Assembly (NCBI GenBank): GCA_965202735.1
Contig: OZ241844.1
Span: forward strand, 4,526,001-4,590,000
Direction: 5' to 3'
DNA length: 64,000 nt
DNA from: HK1 sp965202735
GTDB lineage: Bacteria; Pseudomonadota; Gammaproteobacteria; HK1
Below are positions 32,682-40,946 of this stretch, piece by piece (within the stretch, counting starts at the first letter, position 1; each line of letters starts with the position of its first letter). The notes below the pieces were generated by a model, which did no database searches, was not told the origin of the DNA, and saw nothing but the letters and a program-made list of their open reading frames with translations. Position numbers and translations under genes: made by a program.

Positions 32682-34301
32682 GTGAGCTACCAGGTGCTTG
32701 CCCGCAAGTGGCGTCCCCGCAACTTCGAGCAGCTCGTCGGGCAGGCCCATGTCGCGCGTGCGCTCGTGAATGCCCTGGACGCGGACCGGCTCCATCACGC
32801 CTTCCTCTTCTCCGGCACCCGCGGGGTCGGCAAGACGACGCTGGCCCGCATCCTCGCGAAGTGCATCAACTGCGAGACCGGCGTCACCTCGAAGCCGTGC
32901 GGCGCGTGCAGCGCCTGTGTCGAGATCGACGAGGGCCGGTTCGTCGACCTGCTGGAGGTGGACGCGGCGTCGCGCTCGAAGGTGGACGAGACGCGCGACC
33001 TCATGGACAACGTCCAGTTCACGCCGGCCCGCGGCCGCTACAAGGTGTACCTCATCGACGAGGTGCACATGTTCTCCGAGAAGAGCTTCAACGCATTGCT
33101 GAAGACGCTGGAGGAGCCGCCGCCCCACGTGAAGTTCCTCCTTGCGACGACCGATCCGCAGAAGCTCCCGATCACGGTGCTCTCGCGCTGCCTGAAGTTC
33201 GATCTCAAGCGGCTGCCGGCCGCCGACATCGCGTCGCACCTCGAGAGCGTCCTCGCCGGGGAGTCGATCGGGTTCGAGCCGGCGGCGCTGAGGCTCGTGG
33301 CGCGGGCGGCGGACGGGAGCATGCGCGATGCGCTGAGCCTCCTCGACCAGGCGGTGGCCTACGGCGCGGGGACGGTGACGGAGGAGGAGATGCGGTCGAT
33401 GCTCGGCACCGTCGACCGAAGCCGGGTGATCGAGCTCCTCGACGCGGTCGCGGCGCAGGATGCGGCCGGCGCCATGGACGTCGTGGCCGCGATCGCGAGC
33501 GACGCCGCGGACTGCTCGGACGTGCTCGGCGAGCTGGTGGGCGCCCTGCATCGGGTCGCGGTGCGACAGGCCGTCCCCGGCGCGGCCGAGCCCGACCCCG
33601 ACATGGCCGAGGCCTGCGCGCGGCTCGCCGGGCGGTTCTCGCCGGAGGACGTGCAGCTCTACTACGAGATCGGGCTGAGAGGACGGCGGGACCTCGCGCT
33701 GGTTCCGGACCCGAGGCTGGGGCTGGAGATGACCGTTCTGCGGATGCTCGCGTTCGCCCCCGATGCGGCGGACGCCTCGCCCGCCTCCGAAGCGCGTTCG
33801 GCCGGCGTCGGCGCCTCGCCGGCGCGCGGGCCCGGGGCCACGTCCCGGGCAGCGGCCGGCGCGGGGACCGCGCCGCCGGTGACGGAGCCCGCGACCGGCC
33901 GGATCGACCCGGCCACCCTCACCTCGCAGGGCTGGCGCGACCTCGTGGAGGGGCTGGGGCTGTCGGGGCTCGAAGGCGAGCTTGCCCTGAACTCGATCCT
34001 CGTCGAGGCCGACGCCCAGCGCCTGACGATCGAGCTCGACCCCGCCCATGCCGCACTCGATGCGCCCGGTGCGCGCGAGAGGCTGCGCGGCGCGCTCGCG
34101 GCCCGGTTCGGCGAATCGATCGGGCTCGATGTCGTGCTGAGCTCGCCGAGCCGCGAGACCCCGGCGGCGGGGCGCGCGCGGGACGAGGCGAGCCGTCGTC
34201 GGGAGGCGATACGCGCCATCGAGGAGGACCCGCGGGTCCGGACGCTGTGCGAGACGTTCGGCACGAACGTCGATCACAAGCTCGTGGAGCCCATCGGCTG
34301 A
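32682..34301 (+). CDS. dnaX: DNA polymerase III subunit gamma/tau
   Basis: Clamp-loader ATPase (539 residues; E. coli tau is 643). Motifs: VLARKWRPRNFEQLVGQ at the N-terminus, Walker A GTRGVGKTTLARI, the zinc-binding Cys cluster CINCETGVTSKPCGACSAC, Walker B YLIDEVHMFS, and sensor 1 FLLATTDPQKLPITVLSRC. Domain III and an Ala/Gly-rich linker (about 365-410) precede a C-terminal tau-type domain. No A-rich slippery heptamer for a gamma/tau frameshift was seen. The GTG at 32682 is the start. dnaX-ybaB-recR is the common order. Confidence 0.96.
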   Translation: MSYQVLARKWRPRNFEQLVGQAHVARALVNALDADRLHHAFLFSGTRGVGKTTLARILAKCINCETGVTSKPCGACSACVEIDEGRFVDLLEVDAASRSKVDETRDLMDNVQFTPARGRYKVYLIDEVHMFSEKSFNALLKTLEEPPPHVKFLLATTDPQKLPITVLSRCLKFDLKRLPAADIASHLESVLAGESIGFEPAALRLVARAADGSMRDALSLLDQAVAYGAGTVTEEEMRSMLGTVDRSRVIELLDAVAAQDAAGAMDVVAAIASDAADCSDVLGELVGALHRVAVRQAVPGAAEPDPDMAEACARLAGRFSPEDVQLYYEIGLRGRRDLALVPDPRLGLEMTVLRMLAFAPDAADASPASEARSAGVGASPARGPGATSRAAAGAGTAPPVTEPATGRIDPATLTSQGWRDLVEGLGLSGLEGELALNSILVEADAQRLTIELDPAHAALDAPGARERLRGALAARFGESIGLDVVLSSPSRETPAAGRARDEASRRREAIRAIEEDPRVRTLCETFGTNVDHKLVEPIG

Positions 34302-34648
34302 TCCGTGTTCCCGAGCCTGCGAAGCCCTGACCGGCGCCGCTGCGCGGAGGCGGCAGCTCCGCGTCGCGCGCGGCCGCCTTCACGCCCAGCGGAGGGGCCG
34401 CTGCGCGGAAGCGGCAGCTCCCGCCAGCGCCCGGAAGAGGCCGAACCGTGGTGGAATTGTGGTGCGAGGTCGGCCTTCAGGGTGTCGAGCCGAGGGGATT
34501 TCAGGAGTCTGCTCCCGCCTGGCCGGAATTGCCGGCGCGGAGTCGGCGCGGTTGCATCGCCGCGCTCCGCGACCCATCCTCTCCTCGCGCTGCGGCGGAG
34601 TCTGAGCCGTTCCGGCAGCGCCCGCGTCAATCCGGGGGGCAACACTCG
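34302..34648. other. Intergenic dnaX-ybaB with R1 copy G
   Basis: About 345 bp with R1 copy G in the middle and an inexact direct repeat GCTGCGCGGAGGCGGCAGCTC / GCTGCGCGGAAGCGGCAGCTC near 34339 and 34400. A candidate hairpin is not obvious. No coding frame is credible. Confidence 0.5.
34417..34529 (+). repeat. R1 dispersed repeat, copy G (decayed ends)
   Basis: Left end GCTCCCGCCAGCGCCCGG, right end TCCCGCCTGGCCGGAAT: both ends carry substitutions relative to the other copies, while the inner GGTGTCGAGC and GGGGATTTCAGG blocks remain. It lies in sense direction 119 bp upstream of ybaB. Confidence 0.82.
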
Positions 34649-34972
34649 ATGAAAGGCGGACTCGGCCAACTGATGAAGCATGCCAGGAAGCTCCAGGAGG
34701 ATTTCCAGCAGGCGCAGGACGAGCTCGCGTCGATGGAGGTCGTCGGCGAGGCGGGGGCCGGCATGGTGACGATCACCATGACCGGGCGGCACGACGTTCG
34801 CTCTGTGCGCATCGATCCGGCGCTGATGGAAGAGGACCGGGAGATGCTGGAGGACCTGATCGCGGCCGCGATGAACGACGCGGTGCACAAGGTGGAGGCG
34901 CGCACCAGGGACCGGTTCTCGGGGCTCGGCTCCGGGCTCGACCTGCCCCCCGGGTTCAAGCTGCCCTTCTGA
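34649..34972 (+). CDS. ybaB: YbaB/EbfC nucleoid-associated protein
   Basis: 107-residue DNA-binding protein that forms a tweezer-like dimer. It starts MKGGLGQLMKHARKLQEDFQ, followed by VGEAGAGMVTITMTGRHDVR, RIDPALMEEDREMLEDLI and a C-terminal PPGFKLPF that matches the family end. TCCGGGGGG upstream serves as ribosome-binding site. Confidence 0.96.
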   Translation: MKGGLGQLMKHARKLQEDFQQAQDELASMEVVGEAGAGMVTITMTGRHDVRSVRIDPALMEEDREMLEDLIAAAMNDAVHKVEARTRDRFSGLGSGLDLPPGFKLPF

Positions 34973-34983
34973 CCGCGCGTTCG

Positions 34984-35583
34984 ATGGCGCTGAGCCCTCT
35001 CGTCGGGCGTCTCGTGGAGGCGTTGCGGTGCCTGCCCGGCGTCGGACCCAAGTCCGCCCAGCGCATGGCGTTCCATCTCCTCGAACGCAACCGGGCCGGG
35101 GCGCGGGAGCTCGCGCGGGTGATCGAGGAGGCTGCGGCCTCGGTGGGGCGGTGCGAGTCGTGCCGGACGCTCAGCGAGCATGCGCAGTGCCCGGTCTGCG
35201 CGTCGGCGCGCCGCGACTCCCGGACCGTATGCGTGGTGGAGACGCCGGCCGACATGGCCGCCATCGACGCCTGCGCCGGATACGAGGGGGTGTTCTTCGT
35301 GCTGATGGGACACCTGTCGCCGCTCGACGGGATCGGCCCCCGCGAGCTCGGACTCGATCAGTTCGAGCTGCGGCTCGACCGCGGCGGGGTCGACGAGGTC
35401 ATCCTCGCGACCTCCTCCACCGTCGAGGGCGAGGCCACGGCGCACTATCTCGCGGAGCTGGTCCGGGATCGCGGCATCCGGGCGACCCGGATCGCGCAGG
35501 GGGTCCCGATGGGCGGGGAGCTGGAATTCGTCGACGGCGGCACTCTCGCCCGGGCCCTCGTGGCGCGCCGCGACGCGAGCTGA
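34984..35583 (+). CDS. recR: Recombination mediator protein RecR
   Basis: 199-residue RecFOR-pathway protein, exactly family length. It has the HhH region LRCLPGVGPKSAQRMAFHLL, a four-Cys zinc finger (CESCRTLSEHAQCPVC), a TOPRIM domain (VVETPADMAAID...) and the C-terminal RIAQGVPMGGELEFVDGGTL. It follows ybaB by 11 bp. Confidence 0.98.
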   Translation: MALSPLVGRLVEALRCLPGVGPKSAQRMAFHLLERNRAGARELARVIEEAAASVGRCESCRTLSEHAQCPVCASARRDSRTVCVVETPADMAAIDACAGYEGVFFVLMGHLSPLDGIGPRELGLDQFELRLDRGGVDEVILATSSTVEGEATAHYLAELVRDRGIRATRIAQGVPMGGELEFVDGGTLARALVARRDAS

Positions 35584-35585
35584 CC

Positions 35586-36134
35586 ATGGCGCCGGATCCC
35601 TCCAACCTCGTGTGGATCGATCTGGAGATGACCGGTCTCGACCCCGACACGGAGAAGATCATCGAGATCGCCACCATCGTGACCGATGCGTCGCTCCGGG
35701 TGCTGGCGGCCGGACCGGAGATCGCGATCCGCCAGGCCGCCGGGGTGCTCGCGGCGATGGACCAGTGGAACACCGAGCAGCACGGCGGCTCCGGGCTCAC
35801 CGAACGGGTGCTGGCGAGCACGTGCGCGGAGGATCAGGCCGAGGCCCGGACCCTGGATTTCCTCGAGCGCTGGGTACCGCCGCGGACGTCGCCGATGTGC
35901 GGGAACAGCGTCTGCCTCGACCGCCGCTTCCTCCACCGCCACATGCCGCGTCTGGAGCGCTTCTTCCACTATCGCAACCTCGACGTGAGCACGCTGAAGG
36001 AGCTGTGCCTGCGCTGGGCGCCGGACAAGGCGGGGAAGCTCGTCAAGCGGGCCGAGCATCGGGCGCTGCAGGACATCCGCGGGTCCATCGACGAGCTCCG
36101 CTTCTACCGGGACGAGCTGCTGCGGCTCGACTGA
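35586..36134 (+). CDS. orn: Oligoribonuclease
   Basis: 182-residue DEDDh exonuclease that degrades 2-5-nt RNAs and pGpG. The DEDDh residues are in VWIDLEMTGLD (Asp, Glu), GNSVCLDRRFL (Asp) and AEHRALQDIRGS (His, Asp). The ATG at 35586 lies 2 bp after the recR stop. Confidence 0.98.
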   Translation: MAPDPSNLVWIDLEMTGLDPDTEKIIEIATIVTDASLRVLAAGPEIAIRQAAGVLAAMDQWNTEQHGGSGLTERVLASTCAEDQAEARTLDFLERWVPPRTSPMCGNSVCLDRRFLHRHMPRLERFFHYRNLDVSTLKELCLRWAPDKAGKLVKRAEHRALQDIRGSIDELRFYRDELLRLD

Positions 36135-36153
36135 GCGCGGCGGCCGCGACCGC

Positions 36154-37668
36154 ATGGCGAGCCGTCCGATGCTCCCCGCCGCGCTGTACCGCGCCCGCGA
36201 CGTGCGCGAGCTCGACCGTCTGGCGATCGAGGAGGGCGGAATTCCCGGCATCGAGCTGATGGAGCGCGCGGGCGCCGAGGCCTTCCGGGTGCTGCGCGAA
36301 CGGTGGCCGGCGGCGCGCCGCCTGTGGGTGGTCGCGGGTCCGGGGAGCAACGGCGGCGACGGATTCGTGGTCGCGCGGCTCGCCGCCGGCGAGGGGCTCT
36401 CCGTCCGGGTCGGCTTCGCCGGCGACGCGGCGCGGCTCGAGGGCGATGCCGGCACGGCCTGGCGGCGCATGCTCGACGCCGGGCCGGGCGGGGTCGAGGT
36501 CCGATGCGGGGCCGCGGGCCCGGCGCACGACGCCGACGTGATCGTCGACGCCCTGTTCGGCACCGGCCTCGCGCGCGACGTCTCCGGGGCGGCCGCCGAA
36601 GCGGTGCGCGCGATGAACGGCTCCGCCGCGCCGGCGCTGGCGCTGGACGTCCCGTCGGGCATCCACTCCGACACCGGCCGCGAGCTCGGCTGCGCGGTCC
36701 GGGCCGCGGTCACCGTGTGCTTCGTCGGTCTGAAGCAGGGGCTCTTCACCCGCGAGGGCCGCGAGTGCGCGGGCGGGATCGTGTACCGCGGCCTCGGGGT
36801 GCCCCCGTGGGTGCTCGACCGGGTGGAGGCGTCCGCGAGGCGGATGGGGTACGGGGACTGCGCCGGGATGCTCGGTCCGCGCCGCGGCGACGCGCACAAG
36901 GGCCGGTTCGGTCACGTGCTCGTGGTGGGCGGCGACCACGGGTTCGCGGGAGCGGCGCGGCTTGCGGGGGAGGCCGCCGGACGCACCGGGGCCGGGCTGG
37001 TGAGCATCGCCACCCGGCCCGGACACGTGGCCGCGATCGTGGCGGCGCGGCCCGAGGTGATGGTCCACGGCGTCGAGTCGCCCGCCGACCTCGATGGGCT
37101 GCTCGACCGCGCGACGGTGGTCGCGGTCGGCCCGGGGCTCGGCCGGGGCGGGTGGGGCGCGTCGCTGCTCGGACGGGTCGTCGCCGCCGGTCGCGCGCTG
37201 GTCGTCGACGCCGACGCCATCAACCTGCTGGCGCGGCGTGCGGCGCCGTGGCCGGACGCGGGGTCGCGCCCCGTCGTCTACACCCCGCATCCCGGAGAGG
37301 CGGGCCGGGTGCTCGGAGAGCCCGCCGGGGTGCTGGAAGCGGACCGGTTCTCCGCCGCGCGGGCGCTTGCCGGAGCGCACCCCGGCACGTGGCTGCTCAA
37401 GGGCGCCGGCACCATCGTCGCCGAGGCGGGCGCGGTGCCGCGGGTGTGCGAGGGAGGCAATCCGGGCATGGCGGGCGGCGGGATGGGAGACGTGCTCACC
37501 GGGGTCGTCGCGGCGCTCCTCGCCCAGGGCCTCGACGGGCTCGACGCGGCCTCGGCGGGCGCCTGCGCGCACGCGGCGGCGGGGGACGCGGCGGCCCGGG
37601 ACGGGCTTCGCGGCCTGCTCGCGAGCGACGTGATCGCCGCGCTGCGCCCGCTCGCGGACCGGCTGTAG
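36154..37668 (+). CDS. nnr: Bifunctional NAD(P)H-hydrate epimerase / ADP-dependent dehydratase
   Basis: Repairs hydrated NADH and NADPH. The 504 residues combine a YjeF_N epimerase (residues 1-215: GIELMERAGAEAFRVL, VVAGPGSNGGDGFVVA, LALDVPSGIHSDTG) and a carbohydrate-kinase-like dehydratase (about 225-500: HKGRFGHVLVVGGDHGFAGA, VAVGPGLGRGGWG, LVVDADAINLLARR, YTPHPGEAGRVLG, GNPGMAGGGMGDVLTGVVAA). The start is ATG 36154, 19 bp after orn. Confidence 0.97.
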   Translation: MASRPMLPAALYRARDVRELDRLAIEEGGIPGIELMERAGAEAFRVLRERWPAARRLWVVAGPGSNGGDGFVVARLAAGEGLSVRVGFAGDAARLEGDAGTAWRRMLDAGPGGVEVRCGAAGPAHDADVIVDALFGTGLARDVSGAAAEAVRAMNGSAAPALALDVPSGIHSDTGRELGCAVRAAVTVCFVGLKQGLFTREGRECAGGIVYRGLGVPPWVLDRVEASARRMGYGDCAGMLGPRRGDAHKGRFGHVLVVGGDHGFAGAARLAGEAAGRTGAGLVSIATRPGHVAAIVAARPEVMVHGVESPADLDGLLDRATVVAVGPGLGRGGWGASLLGRVVAAGRALVVDADAINLLARRAAPWPDAGSRPVVYTPHPGEAGRVLGEPAGVLEADRFSAARALAGAHPGTWLLKGAGTIVAEAGAVPRVCEGGNPGMAGGGMGDVLTGVVAALLAQGLDGLDAASAGACAHAAAGDAAARDGLRGLLASDVIAALRPLADRL

Positions 37669-38196
37669 ATGTCCGGCCGGTTCATCCTGCCCGACGCCTC
37701 GGCGACGGAGGCGGCGGGCCGGGCGCTCGGCCGGGCGCTGGAGGAGATGCCGGGCTCCCGGCGTGCCGGGGGCGCCCTGATCGTGGGGCTCGCGGGCGGT
37801 CTCGGGGCGGGCAAGACCACGCTGGCGCGCGCCGCGCTGCGCGAGCTGGGGGCGGCGGGGACGGTGCGCAGTCCCACCTACACCATCGCGGAGCCCTACG
37901 ACACGCGCATCGGCCGCATCTGGCACCTCGACCTGTACCGGATCGCGGACCCCGGCGAGCTGGAGTTCATCGCGATCCGCGACCTGGTCCCGGACTCCGC
38001 GGCCTGTCTCGTCGAGTGGCCCGAGCGCGGGCACGGGGGGATTCCCGAGCCGGACTGCCTCGTGGCCCTCGACACCGACGGGCCCGCGAGACGGCTCCGG
38101 ATCGAGCCGCGCACCGCCCGCGGCGTCGCGCTGGATTCGCGCATGCGCGCCGGCGGTGAGCTCGAATCCCCCGGATCCGATCGCTCACACACTTGA
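37669..38196 (+). CDS. tsaE: tRNA t6A threonylcarbamoyladenosine biosynthesis ATPase TsaE
   Basis: 175-residue ATPase that works with TsaB and TsaD in t6A37 modification of ANN-decoding tRNAs. Walker A is GGLGAGKTTLARAALRELG, followed by VRSPTYTIAEPYDT, WHLDLYRIADPGELEFIAI and LVEWPERG. The ATG abuts the nnr stop with no spacer. The C-terminal 20 residues are longer than usual. Confidence 0.97.
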   Translation: MSGRFILPDASATEAAGRALGRALEEMPGSRRAGGALIVGLAGGLGAGKTTLARAALRELGAAGTVRSPTYTIAEPYDTRIGRIWHLDLYRIADPGELEFIAIRDLVPDSAACLVEWPERGHGGIPEPDCLVALDTDGPARRLRIEPRTARGVALDSRMRAGGELESPGSDRSHT

Positions 38197-38264
38197 TAGA
38201 ACGCATGAGAGACTTGCGATAAACTCAAGAAAGCTTTGGACCTTTACGCAGCTCCATCAACCGG

Positions 38265-39596
38265 ATGACGAGGATGCGGTGGTTCGCGATTGGCCTTGCA
38301 TGCCTGATGGCGTGGCCGGTCTCGGCCGCGCCCGTCGACGTCAAGGGCATCAGGACGTGGCCCGCCCCGGACCACACGCGGATCGTCCTCGACCTCGCGC
38401 GTCCCGTGGAGTACGCGCTGTTCGTGCTTCGCGACCCCCACCGGGTGGTGATCGACCTGCGTGGCGCCAGGCTCGCGAGGCGTGTCCCGGACGCCCGTTC
38501 CGGCGACCGCCTCCTCGCGCGCATCCGGGCCGCGCAGCGCAGGCGCGCCGGGGCCGGCGACGGCGACCTGCGGGTCGTGCTCGACATGAAGCGGCGGGTC
38601 CGGCCCCGGAGCTTTCTGCTCAGGCCCAACGCGAAGTACGGCCATCGCCTCGTGATCGACGTCCATCCGGCCGATGGCGCGGTGCAGCGCAAGGCGGCGC
38701 GCGGGCAGGGCGCGGACGGCGCCCCGAAGGGCAGCCGCAAGGTGGTGGTCGCCGTGGACGCCGGCCACGGCGGCGAGGACCCCGGCGCGGTCACCCGGTC
38801 GGGGCTCCGGGAAAAGGTCGTCGTGCTGGCCATTGCCCGCGCGCTCAAGCGCCATATCGACCGCACCCCCGGGATGAGGGCGGTCCTCGTCCGCGACGGC
38901 GACTACTACGTCGGTCTCCGGCGCCGGATCGAGATCGCGCGCCGGCACGGCGCGGACCTGTTCGTGTCCATCCACGCCGATGCGTTTCGCGACCCCCGCG
39001 TGTCGGGAAGCTCCGTGTACGTGCTCTCGTCCCGGGGCGCGAGCAGCGAGGCGGCGAGATTGCTGGCCCGGAAGGAGAACGCATCGGACTTCGTCGGCGG
39101 CGTGTCCATCGACGACAAGGAGGACCAGCTCGCCTCGGTGCTGGTCGACCTGCAGCAGGACGCGACGGCCCAAGCCTCCGCCGAGGTCGGGGGCCGGGTG
39201 CTCAGGTCGCTCGGCGGGGTCGGGCGAACGCACAAGCGCCGGATCGAGCATGCGGGCTTCCTGGTGCTGAAGTCGCCCGACATCCCGTCGATCCTCGTCG
39301 AGACCGGCTTTCTCACGAACCCCTCCGATGCGAAGCGCCTGTCGAGCCCCGGATACCAGGACAAGGTCGCCCGCGCCATCCTCGACGGGGTCCACCGCTA
39401 TTTCGACGCCAATCCGCCTCCCGGCACCACGTTCTCCTCGACGCGGCGCCACACCATCGCGCGTGGCGAGACGCTGTCGGAGATCGCGGACCGGTACCGG
39501 GTGTCGGTGAAGCGGCTGCAGGACGCGAACCGCATCCGCGGGAGCGTCATCCGCGCCGGTGACGTGCTGCGCATTCCGGGCCGCTCCGACGGATAG
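38265..39596 (+). CDS. amiC: N-acetylmuramoyl-L-alanine amidase (AmiB/AmiC type) with LysM
   Basis: 443-residue periplasmic amidase that splits septal peptidoglycan. In order: signal peptide (MRWFAIGLACLMAWPVSAA), AMIN domain (about 25-130; GIRTWPAPDHTRIVLDL, PHRVVIDLRGARL), catalytic Amidase_3 domain (about 163-385) with zinc ligands in VVAVDAGHGGEDPGAV, SIHADAF and ILVETGFLTN, then a LysM domain at the end (HTIARGETLSEIADRYRVSV). It is normally activated by an EnvC/NlpD-type factor. It follows tsaE as in E. coli-like loci and is followed at once by an R3 repeat. Confidence 0.96.
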   Translation: MTRMRWFAIGLACLMAWPVSAAPVDVKGIRTWPAPDHTRIVLDLARPVEYALFVLRDPHRVVIDLRGARLARRVPDARSGDRLLARIRAAQRRRAGAGDGDLRVVLDMKRRVRPRSFLLRPNAKYGHRLVIDVHPADGAVQRKAARGQGADGAPKGSRKVVVAVDAGHGGEDPGAVTRSGLREKVVVLAIARALKRHIDRTPGMRAVLVRDGDYYVGLRRRIEIARRHGADLFVSIHADAFRDPRVSGSSVYVLSSRGASSEAARLLARKENASDFVGGVSIDDKEDQLASVLVDLQQDATAQASAEVGGRVLRSLGGVGRTHKRRIEHAGFLVLKSPDIPSILVETGFLTNPSDAKRLSSPGYQDKVARAILDGVHRYFDANPPPGTTFSSTRRHTIARGETLSEIADRYRVSVKRLQDANRIRGSVIRAGDVLRIPGRSDG

Positions 39597-39597
39597 G

Positions 39598-39696
39598 GCA
39601 CCGACGAGAATTACTTCGCCATGTATCGAGCGTGCCATCCCGCAGGAGCGGGGCCCCTCCGGGTACAGTCGGCAACCTTGTTTCGGTCACTGTCCA
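39598..39696 (+). repeat. R3 dispersed repeat, copy 3
   Basis: Starts 2 bp after the amiC stop in the convergent gap with mnmA. It contains ATCGAGCGTGCCATCCCGCA, the strong near-palindrome GGAGCGGGGCCCCTCC, and GTACAGTCGGCAACCTTG. It overlaps the last roughly 28 codons of mnmA. Confidence 0.85.
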
Positions 39697-40849
39697 TAGT
39701 CTCCGCCGGCGCTTCGTGCGGGGACTCGATCACCCCGCCGCCGAGGCACTCCTCGCCGTCGTAGAGCACCGCGTACTGGCCGGGGGCCGGCGCCCACTGC
39801 GGGCGGTCGAAATGGAGCTCGAGGGTGTCCCCGCCGGATTCGCCCGGCCGGGCGGTGCACGCCTGGTCGGCCTGCCGGTACCGGATCTTCGCGGCGCAGC
39901 GCAGCGGCAGCGGCGGCGCGCGGCCCGCGATCCAGTGCATGCCGCGCACCCGCACCCGGCGCGCGAGCAGCGCCGGGTGATCGCGTCCCTGGACGACGAC
40001 GAGCGCGTTGCGCGCGGGGTCCTTGGCCGCGACGTACCACGGCGCCGGCGCGCTGCCGCTCCGTCCCCCGACGCCCAGTCCGCGGCGCTGGCCGATGGTG
40101 AAGAACGCGAGCCCCGGATGCTCGCCGATACGGGTCCCGTCCATGGTCTCGACGGGGCCCGGCGTGGCGTCGACGAAGCGGGCGAGAAAGGACCGGAAGC
40201 GTCGCTCGCCGATGAAGCAGATGCCGGTGCTGTCGGGCTTGTCGTGCGGCGCGAGCCCCGCCTCCCGGGCCAGGGCGCGCACCGTGCGCTTGTCCAGACC
40301 GCCGAGCGGGAAGAGGGCGCGCCGGAGCTGCGACTGATCGAGCGCGTGCAGGAAGTAGCTCTGGTCCTTGGCGGGGTCCGCGCCCCTCAGCAGGCGCACC
40401 GCGCCGGCCTCGCGCCGGACGCCGGCGTAGTGGCCGGTCGCCACGCGCTCGGCGCCGAGCCGGCGCGCGTGGTCGACGAACGCGGCGAACTTCACCTCCC
40501 GGTTGCACAGCACGTCCGGATTCGGCGTCGTCCCGCGCTCGATGCCATGGATGAACCGCACGAAGACCCGGTCCCAGTACGCGTCCGAGCAGTTCACCGC
40601 GTGCAGCGGCACGCCGAGCCGCTCGCACACCCGCTCGGCGTCGGCGAGGTCCTCGGCCGCCGCGCAGTACCCGTCCCCGTCGTCCTCCTCCCAGCTCTTC
40701 ATGAACATCGCCTGCACGGGGACGCCCGCCTCGACCAGGCGCAGCAGGGCGACGGCGGAGTCGACGCCGCCGGAGACCGCGACCATCACTGGCGCGTCTT
40801 CGTCCCGGGACGGGAGAGGCGGGTCGGGGAGGGGAACGGCGGGAAGCAT
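39611..40849 (-). CDS. mnmA: tRNA-specific 2-thiouridylase MnmA
   Basis: Thiolates U34 of Lys, Glu and Gln tRNAs. The 412 residues have the PP-loop VAVSGGVDSAVALLRLV, WEEDDGDGYCAAAEDLADAE, the catalytic Cys in NPDVLCNREVKF, the second Cys in STGICFIGERRF, and FTIGQRRGLGVGGR in the central domain. The start at 40849 is chosen over the GTG at 40897; an internal ATG (MVAVSGG) is also possible. The family core ends at GEECLGGGVIES; the remaining 30 or so residues have no family counterpart and are mostly translated from R3 copy 3, so the natural stop appears to have been lost. Confidence 0.95.
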   Translation of the reverse strand: MLPAVPLPDPPLPSRDEDAPVMVAVSGGVDSAVALLRLVEAGVPVQAMFMKSWEEDDGDGYCAAAEDLADAERVCERLGVPLHAVNCSDAYWDRVFVRFIHGIERGTTPNPDVLCNREVKFAAFVDHARRLGAERVATGHYAGVRREAGAVRLLRGADPAKDQSYFLHALDQSQLRRALFPLGGLDKRTVRALAREAGLAPHDKPDSTGICFIGERRFRSFLARFVDATPGPVETMDGTRIGEHPGLAFFTIGQRRGLGVGGRSGSAPAPWYVAAKDPARNALVVVQGRDHPALLARRVRVRGMHWIAGRAPPLPLRCAAKIRYRQADQACTARPGESGGDTLELHFDRPQWAPAPGQYAVLYDGEECLGGGVIESPHEAPAETMDSDRNKVADCTRRGPAPAGWHARYMAK

Positions 40850-40946
40850 CGGAGCCCCCGGATCGAACCGGGCCGGCGCCCATTGTAACCGGACCACGTG
40901 ACCGGGCCGGCACGTGCGCGGCGCGCGCGGGCCCGGTGTTCCGGCG

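Noticed and set aside
32682..34301. Programmed dnaX frameshift producing gamma
   Set aside because: No A-rich slippery heptamer with a following hairpin was found; a single long product is expected.
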